From NCBI RefSeq assembly GCF_900103285.1, contig NZ_FNGS01000004.1, forward strand, positions 62,001-126,000: 64,000 nt of DNA. The letters are read 5' to 3'. Both the position numbers and the translations under genes were made by a program. The notes beneath the pieces were generated by a model, which did no database searches, was not told where the DNA came from, and was given only the letters and a program-made list of their open reading frames with translations. This document shows positions 41,376 through 50,400 of this stretch, in pieces (position 1 is the stretch's first letter; every line of letters starts with the position of its first letter). The DNA is from Siphonobacter aquaeclarae. Its GTDB lineage: Bacteria > Bacteroidota > Bacteroidia > Cytophagales > Spirosomataceae.

Positions 41376-41495
41376 CTGCTGTAAGCTATAGGCAGTAAGC
41401 TGCCCCCTTCCTTCCAACCATATCGCTAACCCGGCCTAACGCTTAAAGCTTATAGCCTATAGCTTATAGCCTACCGCTTAAAGCCCAAAGCCGCT
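41376..41495. repeat. Heptad repeat leader of the small gene (second copy)
   Basis: GCTGTAA-GCTATAG-GCAGTAA-GCTGCCC (left) faces GCTTAAA-GCTTATA-GCCTATA-GCTTATA-GCCTACC-GCTTAAA (right). It is the downstream member of the duplication and ends ~15 bp before the ATG at 41510. Confidence 0.8.
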
Positions 41496-41509
41496 AATCT
41501 CCTAAACCA

Positions 41510-41800
41510 ATGTCATTCATCGCCGTACCCATCCCCCAACTACCTGGAAAACAGGAAATTGAGATCAACGTGGTCATCAACGGGCAGAAGCAGGACCTGC
41601 ATTACCGGGTGGAGCTGTTTCGTTGGGACGAATGCTCTACGCCGTCCTTCAACCGGGTGGAGTGCCTGCGGGAAATGCTCTCCACGTATGACAAGGAGTG
41701 GACGTTGTACTACATCGGCTCTCCGTCGGACGACTTCGTCCCTATTACGTTCGTTAAAAAAGAAGACCTCGTCAAGCAACGTGAGATGTTAACGGCATAG
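41510..41800 (+). CDS. Small protein inside the permease array, unknown function
   Basis: 96 residues with no signal peptide or membrane segment. The sequence alternates hydrophobic and charged residues (QEIEINVVINGQKQDLHYRVELFRW, cited in part), suggesting beta-strands, then a helix (VECLREMLSTYDKEW), then WTLYYIGSPSDDFVPITFVKKEDL. I do not recognise a family. It is almost certainly translated: it carries its own leader, and the ten N-terminal codons are preserved in similar form in the duplicated remnant upstream. Its place between permeases 6 and 7 suggests a cytoplasmic accessory or an unrelated insertion. A methionine at 41789 marks only the end (REMLTA). Confidence 0.65.
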   Translation: MSFIAVPIPQLPGKQEIEINVVINGQKQDLHYRVELFRWDECSTPSFNRVECLREMLSTYDKEWTLYYIGSPSDDFVPITFVKKEDLVKQREMLTA

Positions 41801-41863
41801 GGCCAGGGGCATGGAGCATGGGGTAATCCTGCTCTCCGCCCCATGCCCCATGCCCCCTGCCCT
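41801..41863. repeat. Inverted heptad repeat (GGGCATG/GAGCATG) before permease 7
   Basis: GGGGCATGGAGCATGGGG (left) and CCCCATGCCCCATGCCCC (right) are complementary, separated by about 20 bp. The right arm ends at the ATG of permease 7. Confidence 0.85.
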
Positions 41864-44281
41864 ATGCTCAGAAACTACCTGAAAATCGCCCTCCGGAACC
41901 TCTGGAGGAACAAGACCTATTCGGCCATCAATTTGGCGGGGTTGGCTTTGGGACTGGCTTCGTGCCTGCTCATTACCTTTTACGTCATCGACGAGCTGAG
42001 CTTCGACCGGTTCTATGGCAATGCCGACCGCGTCTTTCGCCTGAATGCCGACATCCGTTTCGGTGGCGCCGACGCCCATTACGCGACCACCCCTGTACCG
42101 ATGGGTCCGGCGGCGGTGCTGACCTACCCGCAGATTGAGCGCATGGCGCGTATCCGCGATGAGTCGCCGGGTATGATCTGGAAAGGCCAGGAAAAAATCC
42201 AGGAGCGACAGGTTTATGCAGACTCTACCCTTTTTGAGGTACTGGGACTTCCGCTGCTGCACGGCAATACGGCCAAAGCACTGACGCAACCGGGATCGGT
42301 CGTCATCACCGAAAAAATGGCGAAGAAGTACTTCGGCGTTTCGGATGCTACCGGGAAATCGCTGCTTGTCGGCGGCACGAAGCATTACCAGGTAACAGGC
42401 GTGCTGCCTGATTTCCCGGAAAATTCCCACCTGCGGGCAGATGTTTTTTACAGCATGACCGACTATCCGGATAACCTGTCGGACAACTGGCTCAGCAATA
42501 ACTACCTGACCTACTTTCTGTTACGCCCCGGTGCTTCGCCTGTAGAAGTAGAGCGTCAGCTCAATGAGCTATACCGGAAATATGCCGGTCCCCAGGCGCT
42601 GAAAACCCTCGGGGCTACTTTTGCCGACCTGGAAAAAGCAGGTAATTCTGTCAAGTATAGTCTGATTGCCCTGACCGATATCCACCTTCACTCCGGCCGG
42701 GAAGCGGAGCTCTCGCCTAACGGCAGCATTCAGTATGTCTATATCTTTTCGGCCATTGCGCTGTTCATATTGATCATTGCCTGTATCAATTTCATGAACC
42801 TGGCTACTGCCCGCTCCGCCCACCGGGCCCGGGAGGTAGGAGTCCGGAAAGTACTGGGGTCGATGAGCCGGGATCTGATCGGGCAGTTTCTGACGGAGTC
42901 TATCCTCCTCAGCCTGATGGCCTGTACCATCGCCGTACTGCTGGTGGAAATGGCGCTGCCGACGTTCAACAACCTGGCAGATAAGCACCTGACGCTCGGC
43001 CTGTTGCAGAGTTTCTACGTATTCCCTTTCCTGATTGGTATTGCCCTCTTCACGGGACTGCTGGCGGGAAGCTATCCGGCGTTCTACCTGTCTTCGTTTC
43101 AACCGGCGGCGGTACTCAAGGGCAAGCTGACAGCCGGTATGCGCAGCGGCCGGCTGCGCAGTTCGCTGGTGGTATTTCAGTTTTTTGCCTCGGTTTTTCT
43201 GGTGATGTGTACGCTGGTGATCTACCGTCAGCTCCGGTTTATCCAGGAAAAACAGGTGGGTTTCGACCGGGAGCAGGTCGTCATTCTCAACGACACCTAC
43301 GGCGCTCCCGCCAAACAGCTGAAGGAAGAGCTGAGCCGCATCAGCGGCGTGGAAAGTACCACGGTGGGCGGGTACCTGCCGGTACCGTCGTGGCGCAGCA
43401 ACGATACCTTCTTCCCCGAAGGTGAAATCAACCAGGAAAAAGCCGTGACGATGCAAAGCTGGGACATCGACACCGACTACCTCCGCACAATGGGTATGCA
43501 ATTGCTGAGCGGCCGCGGTTTCCGGGCGGATATGGCGACGGATTCGAACGCTGTCATTCTCAACGAATCCGCTGTCCGGCTTTTTCGTCTCCAAAAGCCC
43601 GTCGGCAGTCATATCGCGGAAATTTCTGACCGGAAAACCGGCAAAACCCGGGAACTGACCGTCATCGGAGTCGTCCGCAATTTCAATTATGAATCGTTGC
43701 GGGAACAAGTCGGCGCACTCTCCTTCCGGCTGGGGAAAGTACCCCAGGGCAGTACCTCGCTTCGCCTGCGGGCCGGAGAAATCCCGGCGACGCTCGATCA
43801 GGTAAAGCAGGTCTGGAACCGGCTGATGCCCGGCCAGCCCTTCGCCCCGAAGTTTATGGATGAAGCGTTTGACGGAATTTACCGGTCCGAGCAACGCATC
43901 GGTACTGTTTTTCTGTCCTTCGCCCTGATGGCGATTTTCATAGCCTGCCTCGGGCTCTTCGGGCTGTCGGCCTTTACCGCTGAGCAACGGACCAAGGAGA
44001 TCGGCATCCGGAAAGTACTCGGGGCGAGTATCACGCAGATCCTGTTGCTTTTGTCGAAAGATTTCGCCCGGCTGGTCATTATCGCGGCACTGCTGGCCTT
44101 CCCGCTCGGTTGGCTGGCGATGGACAACTGGCTGCAGGGTTTTGCCTTCCGCGTCGGTATTTCCTGGTGGATTTATGCAGTAGCAGGCCTGCTTGCCCTG
44201 TCTATTGCGCTGCTTACGATTGCCTCCCAGTCGATCCGGGCGGCGTCTGTCAACCCTGTTAAGAGTTTGAAATCGGAGTAA
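41864..44281 (+). CDS. FtsX/MacB-like ABC permease 7
   Basis: 805 residues from MLRNYLKIALRNLWRNKTYS; seven upstream codons (from 41843) translate repeat DNA. First coupling motif REVGVRKVLGSMSRDLIGQF after IIACINFMNLATARS; second KEIGIRKVLGASITQILLLLSKDF. In the second periplasmic domain the usual V-K-D-[FY]-H reads VIGVVRNFNYESLREQ, so the conserved Asp and His are replaced by Asn. The end is NPVKSLKSE. It is separated from permease 8 by 25 bp without repeat DNA. Confidence 0.93.
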   Translation: MLRNYLKIALRNLWRNKTYSAINLAGLALGLASCLLITFYVIDELSFDRFYGNADRVFRLNADIRFGGADAHYATTPVPMGPAAVLTYPQIERMARIRDESPGMIWKGQEKIQERQVYADSTLFEVLGLPLLHGNTAKALTQPGSVVITEKMAKKYFGVSDATGKSLLVGGTKHYQVTGVLPDFPENSHLRADVFYSMTDYPDNLSDNWLSNNYLTYFLLRPGASPVEVERQLNELYRKYAGPQALKTLGATFADLEKAGNSVKYSLIALTDIHLHSGREAELSPNGSIQYVYIFSAIALFILIIACINFMNLATARSAHRAREVGVRKVLGSMSRDLIGQFLTESILLSLMACTIAVLLVEMALPTFNNLADKHLTLGLLQSFYVFPFLIGIALFTGLLAGSYPAFYLSSFQPAAVLKGKLTAGMRSGRLRSSLVVFQFFASVFLVMCTLVIYRQLRFIQEKQVGFDREQVVILNDTYGAPAKQLKEELSRISGVESTTVGGYLPVPSWRSNDTFFPEGEINQEKAVTMQSWDIDTDYLRTMGMQLLSGRGFRADMATDSNAVILNESAVRLFRLQKPVGSHIAEISDRKTGKTRELTVIGVVRNFNYESLREQVGALSFRLGKVPQGSTSLRLRAGEIPATLDQVKQVWNRLMPGQPFAPKFMDEAFDGIYRSEQRIGTVFLSFALMAIFIACLGLFGLSAFTAEQRTKEIGIRKVLGASITQILLLLSKDFARLVIIAALLAFPLGWLAMDNWLQGFAFRVGISWWIYAVAGLLALSIALLTIASQSIRAASVNPVKSLKSE

Positions 44282-44306
44282 TTTCCTAACCTCTAAACCT
44301 TATCCC

Positions 44307-46724
44307 ATGTTTTCGAACTACCTGAAAATCGCGTGGCGAAACCTGGTCAAAAATCCGGTGTTTTCGCTGATCAATATTGTCGGGCTGACACTCGGACTCA
44401 CGGTTGTGATGCTGATCCTGCTGTTTGTGCGGGATGAAGTTTCGTACGACCAGTTTCATGAAAAAGGAGACCGGCTGTACCGGCTGGTGTCGACCTACAA
44501 AGCTCCCGACGGAAAGGAATTTCACAGCAGCATTACCGGCACGCCGCACGGCCCCGGTTTTCAGCGGGAGATCCCGGCTATCGAATCCATCTGCCGGGTC
44601 AAGGGCTGGGATATGCTGGTCAAGAAAGGTTCAGAAGGAATAAAGGAAAAAGTCGTCTACGTCGACTCCACTTTTTTCCATTGTTTTTCCTTCTCCCTGC
44701 TGAAAGGAAACCCGGAGAAAGTGCTGAGCGGACTGTCGTCGGCCGTCATCACCAATGAAATGGCCATGCGTCAGTTCGGGACGACAGACGTACTGGGTAA
44801 AACCCTCGAAATTGACCTGGACGGTAAGTTCGAGACGTTTTATATCTCCGGCCTGGCAGCGGCGTCGCCCATGAACTCTTCCCTGCGGTTCGACGTCCTG
44901 ATCCCCTTCGCGAAGTCCCTGCCGACCAGCGCCGAAGAACGGGCCAAGTCGGAAACCGACTGGATGAGCAGCCACCTCAATACCTTTGTTCTGCTGCATG
45001 AAAAGGCCTCTCCCGCGCAGGTACGGGCGCAGTTCCCCCGGGTATTCCAGAAATACGCCGGCGAGCAGCTCGCCAAACTCCGGAAAGACTACGGCATGAA
45101 GGAGTCGGTGGCTTATGACATCCAGCCGTACCCGGAAATCCACCTCAACAACCGGTATGGAATGGGCAACGGGCTGTCGGATGGTTCGAACGTAACCTAT
45201 TCCTATATCCTCCTGGGTATCGCCGGACTGATCCTGTTTATTGCGAGCGTGAATTTTGTGAACCTGACGCTGGCCCGGTCGCTCCGCCGGGGCAAGGAAA
45301 TCGGCATCCGGAAAGTAACCGGAAGTACCCGGGGACAATTGATTTCCCAGTTTCTAGGGGAATCGTTCCTGCTGACGCTGCTGGCGTTCTTCCCGGCGTT
45401 CGGATTGGTGGAACTGCTTCTTCCCTACTTCTCGGAATTATCGAATAAGACACTGAAAACCAGCTTCCTCGCTAATCCGGAAACCATATTGGGCTTCGCC
45501 GGGCTGTTGTTGCTGGTTTCTTTCCTGGCGGGCGCCTATCCGGCAATGGTCCTCTCGCGCTTCAAACCCGTCGATACGCTGTACGGGCGGTTCCGGCTGG
45601 GCGGGAAAAACCTCCTGGGCAAAACGCTGGTATGCGTGCAGTTTTCCATTGCTATTTTCCTGCTGATCGGCACGTTCGTGCTGCACAGTCAGTTCCGCTA
45701 CATCGCCGCTACGCCGGCCGGCTACCGGTCTGAAGGTATTCTCCGGGTCAGTATGCCCTGGGGCCGCGGGAATGCCACTGCTTTCCGGGATAAGGTAGTC
45801 CGGATACCAGGGGTCGAGAAAGTATCGCAGCGTTCGGGTGGCTGGAAATCGGCTTCCGGTTTTCACGTCAATCACAAACGCATTGATGAATCCATCTACT
45901 TTGAAGACATCGACGCGAACCACCTGCCGCTGCTCGAAGTGCCGATCGTAGCCGGGCGGAATTTTGACGCGGGCGTTCCGTCGGATTCCCTGAATAAGAT
46001 TCTGGTGAATGAGTCGTTCGTGAAAGCCTATTTCAAACCGGGTCAACCGGTCGTCGGACAATCCATCGAACGGCTGAGAGACGGCAATATCCTTGTCTCT
46101 CAGGAAATCATCGGCGTTGTGAAAGACTACCACCTGGGTTCACTCCGGGAAAAAATCCGCCCGATGGTCTGGTACCTGGGTAATCCGGCGAAAATGACGG
46201 GAGTATACCTGCAGGCAAAGCCGGGGTATACCGTTCTGCCGGCGATCGAGCGCGCCTTTCACCAGGCGGCACCCTACTCTACCTTCTCCTACACATTTCT
46301 GGAGGACGACCGGATGAGCGCCTATGGAGACGACACGCGCTGGCGGAAGATCATCACGTATGTATCAGCCATTTCGATCCTCATTTCGCTGCTGGGGCTT
46401 TTCGGACTGACGTCTCTCAGCCTCGAACAGCGCACCAAGGAAATCGGTATCCGGAAAGTACTCGGCGCGGGTGTCGGGCAGATTGCGCGGCTCGTGACGG
46501 TCGACTTCCTCCGGCTGATCCTCATCGCCGGCGTTCTGGCGATGCCGCTCGGCTATTATGCCTCGCAGCAGTGGCTGGAAGGGTTTGCCTACCGTATTTC
46601 GCTCGGCTGGGGCATTTTTGCCGGCGCCGGGCTGCTGGTGCTGGCCATTGCTATCCTTACTATCGGCAGCCAGGCGATCAAGGCCGCGCTGGTCAATCCG
46701 GTGAAGAGTTTGAAGGCGGAATAG
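44307..46724 (+). CDS. FtsX/MacB-like ABC permease 8
   Basis: 805 residues from MFSNYLKIAWRNLVKNPVFS. First-unit helix LFIASVNFVNLTLARS with coupling motif KEIGIRKVTGSTRGQLI; second unit EQRTKEIGIRKVLGAGVGQIARLVTVDF, where the L-L-L-S-K-D of the others is changed to R-L-V-T-V-D. IIGVVKDYHLGSLREKIRPM lies in the second periplasmic domain. The end is NPVKSLKAE. It is the last gene of the array; repeat DNA and a strong terminator follow before the SusC gene. Confidence 0.93.
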   Translation: MFSNYLKIAWRNLVKNPVFSLINIVGLTLGLTVVMLILLFVRDEVSYDQFHEKGDRLYRLVSTYKAPDGKEFHSSITGTPHGPGFQREIPAIESICRVKGWDMLVKKGSEGIKEKVVYVDSTFFHCFSFSLLKGNPEKVLSGLSSAVITNEMAMRQFGTTDVLGKTLEIDLDGKFETFYISGLAAASPMNSSLRFDVLIPFAKSLPTSAEERAKSETDWMSSHLNTFVLLHEKASPAQVRAQFPRVFQKYAGEQLAKLRKDYGMKESVAYDIQPYPEIHLNNRYGMGNGLSDGSNVTYSYILLGIAGLILFIASVNFVNLTLARSLRRGKEIGIRKVTGSTRGQLISQFLGESFLLTLLAFFPAFGLVELLLPYFSELSNKTLKTSFLANPETILGFAGLLLLVSFLAGAYPAMVLSRFKPVDTLYGRFRLGGKNLLGKTLVCVQFSIAIFLLIGTFVLHSQFRYIAATPAGYRSEGILRVSMPWGRGNATAFRDKVVRIPGVEKVSQRSGGWKSASGFHVNHKRIDESIYFEDIDANHLPLLEVPIVAGRNFDAGVPSDSLNKILVNESFVKAYFKPGQPVVGQSIERLRDGNILVSQEIIGVVKDYHLGSLREKIRPMVWYLGNPAKMTGVYLQAKPGYTVLPAIERAFHQAAPYSTFSYTFLEDDRMSAYGDDTRWRKIITYVSAISILISLLGLFGLTSLSLEQRTKEIGIRKVLGAGVGQIARLVTVDFLRLILIAGVLAMPLGYYASQQWLEGFAYRISLGWGIFAGAGLLVLAIAILTIGSQAIKAALVNPVKSLKAE

Positions 46725-47112
46725 GGATGGCAGGGGGCAGAGGGCACGGGGTTACCCTTCGCAACGGCGAACCTCTCCCCCCGCCGTTCGTAGCATCTGC
46801 TACGAACCCTGTAATTGGCAGGCTGTGCCTACCGCAGCAGAGAGCATCAGATGGAGAGCCCGATGAGGGAATTGGGAGGATAGGTTTTTGAGTCCTGGGG
46901 TTCGGCAAAGTCCGGAGCGCAGTTGGCATGAGCAAGTGCTATGCCCGGAGCTTTTCTCCCGGTGGTTGAGCCCCGTCGAAACCTCCGGCAGCCGTATTTT
47001 CCCATTTCCAACACACCCGCCACGCTGGTTTCGACGGAGCTCAACCACCCGCTATTGCGCAAAGAGCATGGGAAATCCCGCCGTTCGTAGCACTGTTTTC
47101 GTTCCTCACCTC
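46725..47112. repeat. Repeat-filled region after the permease array
   Basis: The 681-bp gene-free stretch 46725-47405 begins with GGCAGGG/GGCAGAG heptads (to ~46755). A GTAGC two-hairpin repeat follows (46778-46838, GTTCGTAGC-atct-GCTACGAAC then GGCAGGC-tgt-GCCTACC). Then comes the GGTGGTTGAG inverted repeat (arms 46961-46983 and 47027-47049) and a fragment of the GTAGC repeat (about 47078-47092). No gene is seen. Confidence 0.7.
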
Positions 47113-47139
47113 AAGGCCGGGCTTTCCCGGCCTTTTTTT
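47113..47139 (+). terminator. Rho-independent terminator
   Basis: AAGGCCGGG-cttt-CCCGGCCTT with a run of seven T's (47133-47139) is a textbook terminator. It probably ends read-through from the permease array and insulates the SusC promoter. Confidence 0.93.
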
Positions 47140-47405
47140 GTCTACGCTATTTTGTGACTTGCCGATAAATTTCACTTTACTCTATAGGTTTACTTGGTTT
47201 TTAAAATTTGCTTTCTCTATTTTGCATACAGATTCTATAGATAAAATAGAATCATGCCTTCACCGGTAGATGTATTGCACACCGAGCCTTGATGAATATG
47301 ACGCGTTTTTTTCTTTCCTGTTGTCGCTGACCTTCCCGCACCGGGCCTTGCAGGCGTGATCCTCCGGCCTGAACCCTTTTTCTCACTTTCATTCCCTTTC
47401 TTCAC
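47140..47405 (+). promoter_or_regulatory. Upstream region of susC with an AT-rich dyad
   Basis: An unusually A/T-rich stretch (47160-47255) precedes the SusC gene. It contains TATTTTGC near 47218 (one base short of TAnnTTTG) and the dyad ATTCTAT-N7-ATAGAAT at 47232-47252, which could bind a regulator. The remaining ~150 bp to the ATG would be a long leader. No regulator gene lies within this locus. Confidence 0.45.
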
Positions 47406-50400
47406 ATGCATACTCCTTTACCTGCCGGTCGCCCGGCCTGGTGGCTCATCGCTTTGCTCTTTCTTTCTGTACCGGGCTTCGCACAGACCATCCGGGGAAC
47501 CGTCTCCTCCGATCAGCATACCCTGCCCGGCATCAGCGTCCGGGTAAAAAATACCAACCGCGGTACGGTCACCCAGCCCGACGGGCGCTATGAAATTCAG
47601 GCTTCGTCCGATGCTGTTCTCGTCTTTTCCGGCGTCGGTTATCAGACCCAGGAAGTATCCGCCGGCGGTCGTACGCTCCTTGATGTGCTCCTCGCGGCAT
47701 CTACGAGCGATCTCAACGAGGTTGTCGTCATCGGCTACGGTACCCAGAAAAAGAGCGACCTGACCGGGTCCATTTCGTCCATTTCGGAAGCGCAGTTCAA
47801 GCGGGTACCCATTGCCTCTCTCGACAACGGCCTTCGGGGCCGCGCCGCCGGGGTGCAGGTCACTACCACCTCCAACCAGCCCGGCGGCGCTACCAGCATC
47901 CGGATACGGGGCAGTAACTCCGTCAATACCGGCAGCGAGCCGCTGTATGTCATCGACGGGTTTCCGGTGTACAACGACAACAGCTCGGCCGGCGCCGGCG
48001 CGACGGTCGGACCGAAACTCAACGCCCTTTCCCTCATCAACCCGAACGATATCGTGTCGGTGGAAGTACTGAAAGATGCCTCAGCAGCCGCTATTTACGG
48101 CGCACGGGGCGCCAACGGGGTCGTTCTCATCACCACCAAAAAAGGAAAAGAAGGCCCGACGCAGTTTGATTTCAACGCCTACTACGGCGTCCAGAGCGTC
48201 ACGAAGAAACTTCCTCTCCTGAACGCCACCGAGTTCGCCCAGCTCGTCAACGACGCCAACGGCAAAGCCGTTTATACGCCCGACCAGATCGCTTCTTTCG
48301 GAAAAGGTACCGACTGGCAAAACCTGATTTTCCGGGATGCGCCCGTTGCCAACTACCAGCTGACCGCTTCCGGCGGAGACGTCAAAACAAAGTACTCCCT
48401 GTCTCTCAACTACTTCGATCAGAAAGGCGTCATCATCAACTCCGGTTTCAAGCGGTATTCAGCACGGTTCAATTTTGAGAAAAAAGCAACCGACCGCCTG
48501 ACATTCGGTACCAACCTGACCGTCGCGAGTACCAACGCCAACCAGGCGCTGACCAATACCGGCGGCGGCGAAGGCACGCAGGGGGTAGTGGTATCGGCTC
48601 TGGACTTCTCTCCTATCCTGAACGTTCGCAACAGCAGCGGCGCCTATACGCTTGAAAATGACCGGGGTATCCCCATCGGGAACCCCGTAGCAACAGCTCT
48701 GGAACTCACCAACAAGAGCGTCAGCAACCGGGTACTTGGCACGCTGTTTGCCAACTACAAAATCATCGACGGGCTTGACTTCCGGACCAGTGTAGGCGTC
48801 GACGTCATCAATACCCGCGAAAAGTACTACGCTCCCCGTACCATTCTGGCCGGATACAGCCTCCAGGGCGTGGGTACTGTTTCATCGGCGAACTCCGCTT
48901 CCTGGCTGAATGAGAACACGCTGACGTATTCCAAAACCTTCGGTCAGCATAGTCTGACGGCCCTGGCCGGTTTTAGTGCCCAGCATTTTCAACGAAATCT
49001 GGTAACTTCCTCTGCTTCAGGCTTTGTAAACGACCTGCTCGGTGCGGACAACCTCGGCTCGGGTTCGATTATCAATACGCCGACGACAAATACGCTGGAC
49101 TGGAGCCTGGTCTCCTACATCGGCCGGATCAATTACTCTTTCCGAAACCGCTACCTGGTTACACTGACCGGGCGCGCCGACGGCTCCTCCAAATTCGGAG
49201 ATAACAACAAGTATGGCTTCTTCCCGTCCGGCTCCGTCGCCTGGAAGCTTTCCGAAGAAGATTTCATCAAAAACCTGAATGCCTTCGACGAGCTCAAACT
49301 TCGCGTCAGCTACGGGAAGATTGGAAATCAGGAAATCAGCCCCTACCAATCCCTCGCCGGTTTGTCGAATATGAGCTACATCATCGGTGATAAAGTCTAC
49401 AAAGGCTTTGCGCCGTCGAACATTCCGAACAAAGACCTGAAATGGGAAACCACCGCGCAAACCGACGTAGGACTTGATTTTTCTCTCTTCAACGGTCGCC
49501 TGAACGGTACCATCGATGCGTATTACAAGAAAACCACCGACATGCTGCTGTGGATCAACGTACCCTGGTCGACCGGCTTCGCCTCCGCTATCCGCAACAT
49601 CGGCAGCATGGAGAACAAAGGACTGGAACTGAGCCTCTCCGCGCCGATTCTGACGGGAGATTTCAAGTGGAACGCCTCGGTCAATATCTCGGCCAACCGG
49701 AATAAAGTACTGGATCTCGGGCCCGTCAGCCAGATCCTGACCGGCGAAATCAACGGGTATCTCAAGATTTCCGATCCGGTCATCATCCGGCCGGGCGTGG
49801 CGCTCAACGGGTTTTATGGGTATGTGAGCGATGGAATTTTCCAGAGCGGGGATAATATCGCCGGCAGTGCGCAGCCGACGGCTGTCGCCGGCGACCGCCG
49901 GTACAAAGACATCAACGGCGATGGCAAAATCGACGCTTCTGACCGCAAGTACATCGGCTTCGCACAGCCAAAACACTACGGCGGGATGACGCACGATTTC
50001 TCCTACAAAGGCTTCGAACTCAGCGCAACCTTCAACTGGGTGTATGGAAATACCATTCTGAACGGTACCCGTGCGGACCTGGACCTGCCCACCGGGCAGA
50101 AAAACAGTTCGGCGCGTGTGAAAGACCGCTGGACGCCGACCAACCCGAGCAATACCATTCCGCGGGCAAGCCTCAACCGGGCCTTCCTCTTCTCGGATGC
50201 GCAGCTGGAAGACGGCTCCTACCTCCGCCTCGGTGCGGCTACGCTCGGATACCACCTTCCGACAAACTGGCTCAAACAAGTAGGCTTGTCTTCGGCGAAA
50301 ATCTATGTTACCGGTCAAAACCTCTGGACGTGGACCAACTACACCGGCTATGATCCGGAGACGAACCAGTCGGGCCAGAACAACATCCTCCGCGGCATCG

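Noticed and set aside
42569-43987. Open minus-strand frame of 472 codons opposite permease 7
   Set aside because: Same reason; similar antisense frames occur opposite permeases 2, 6 and others and are by-products of codon use.
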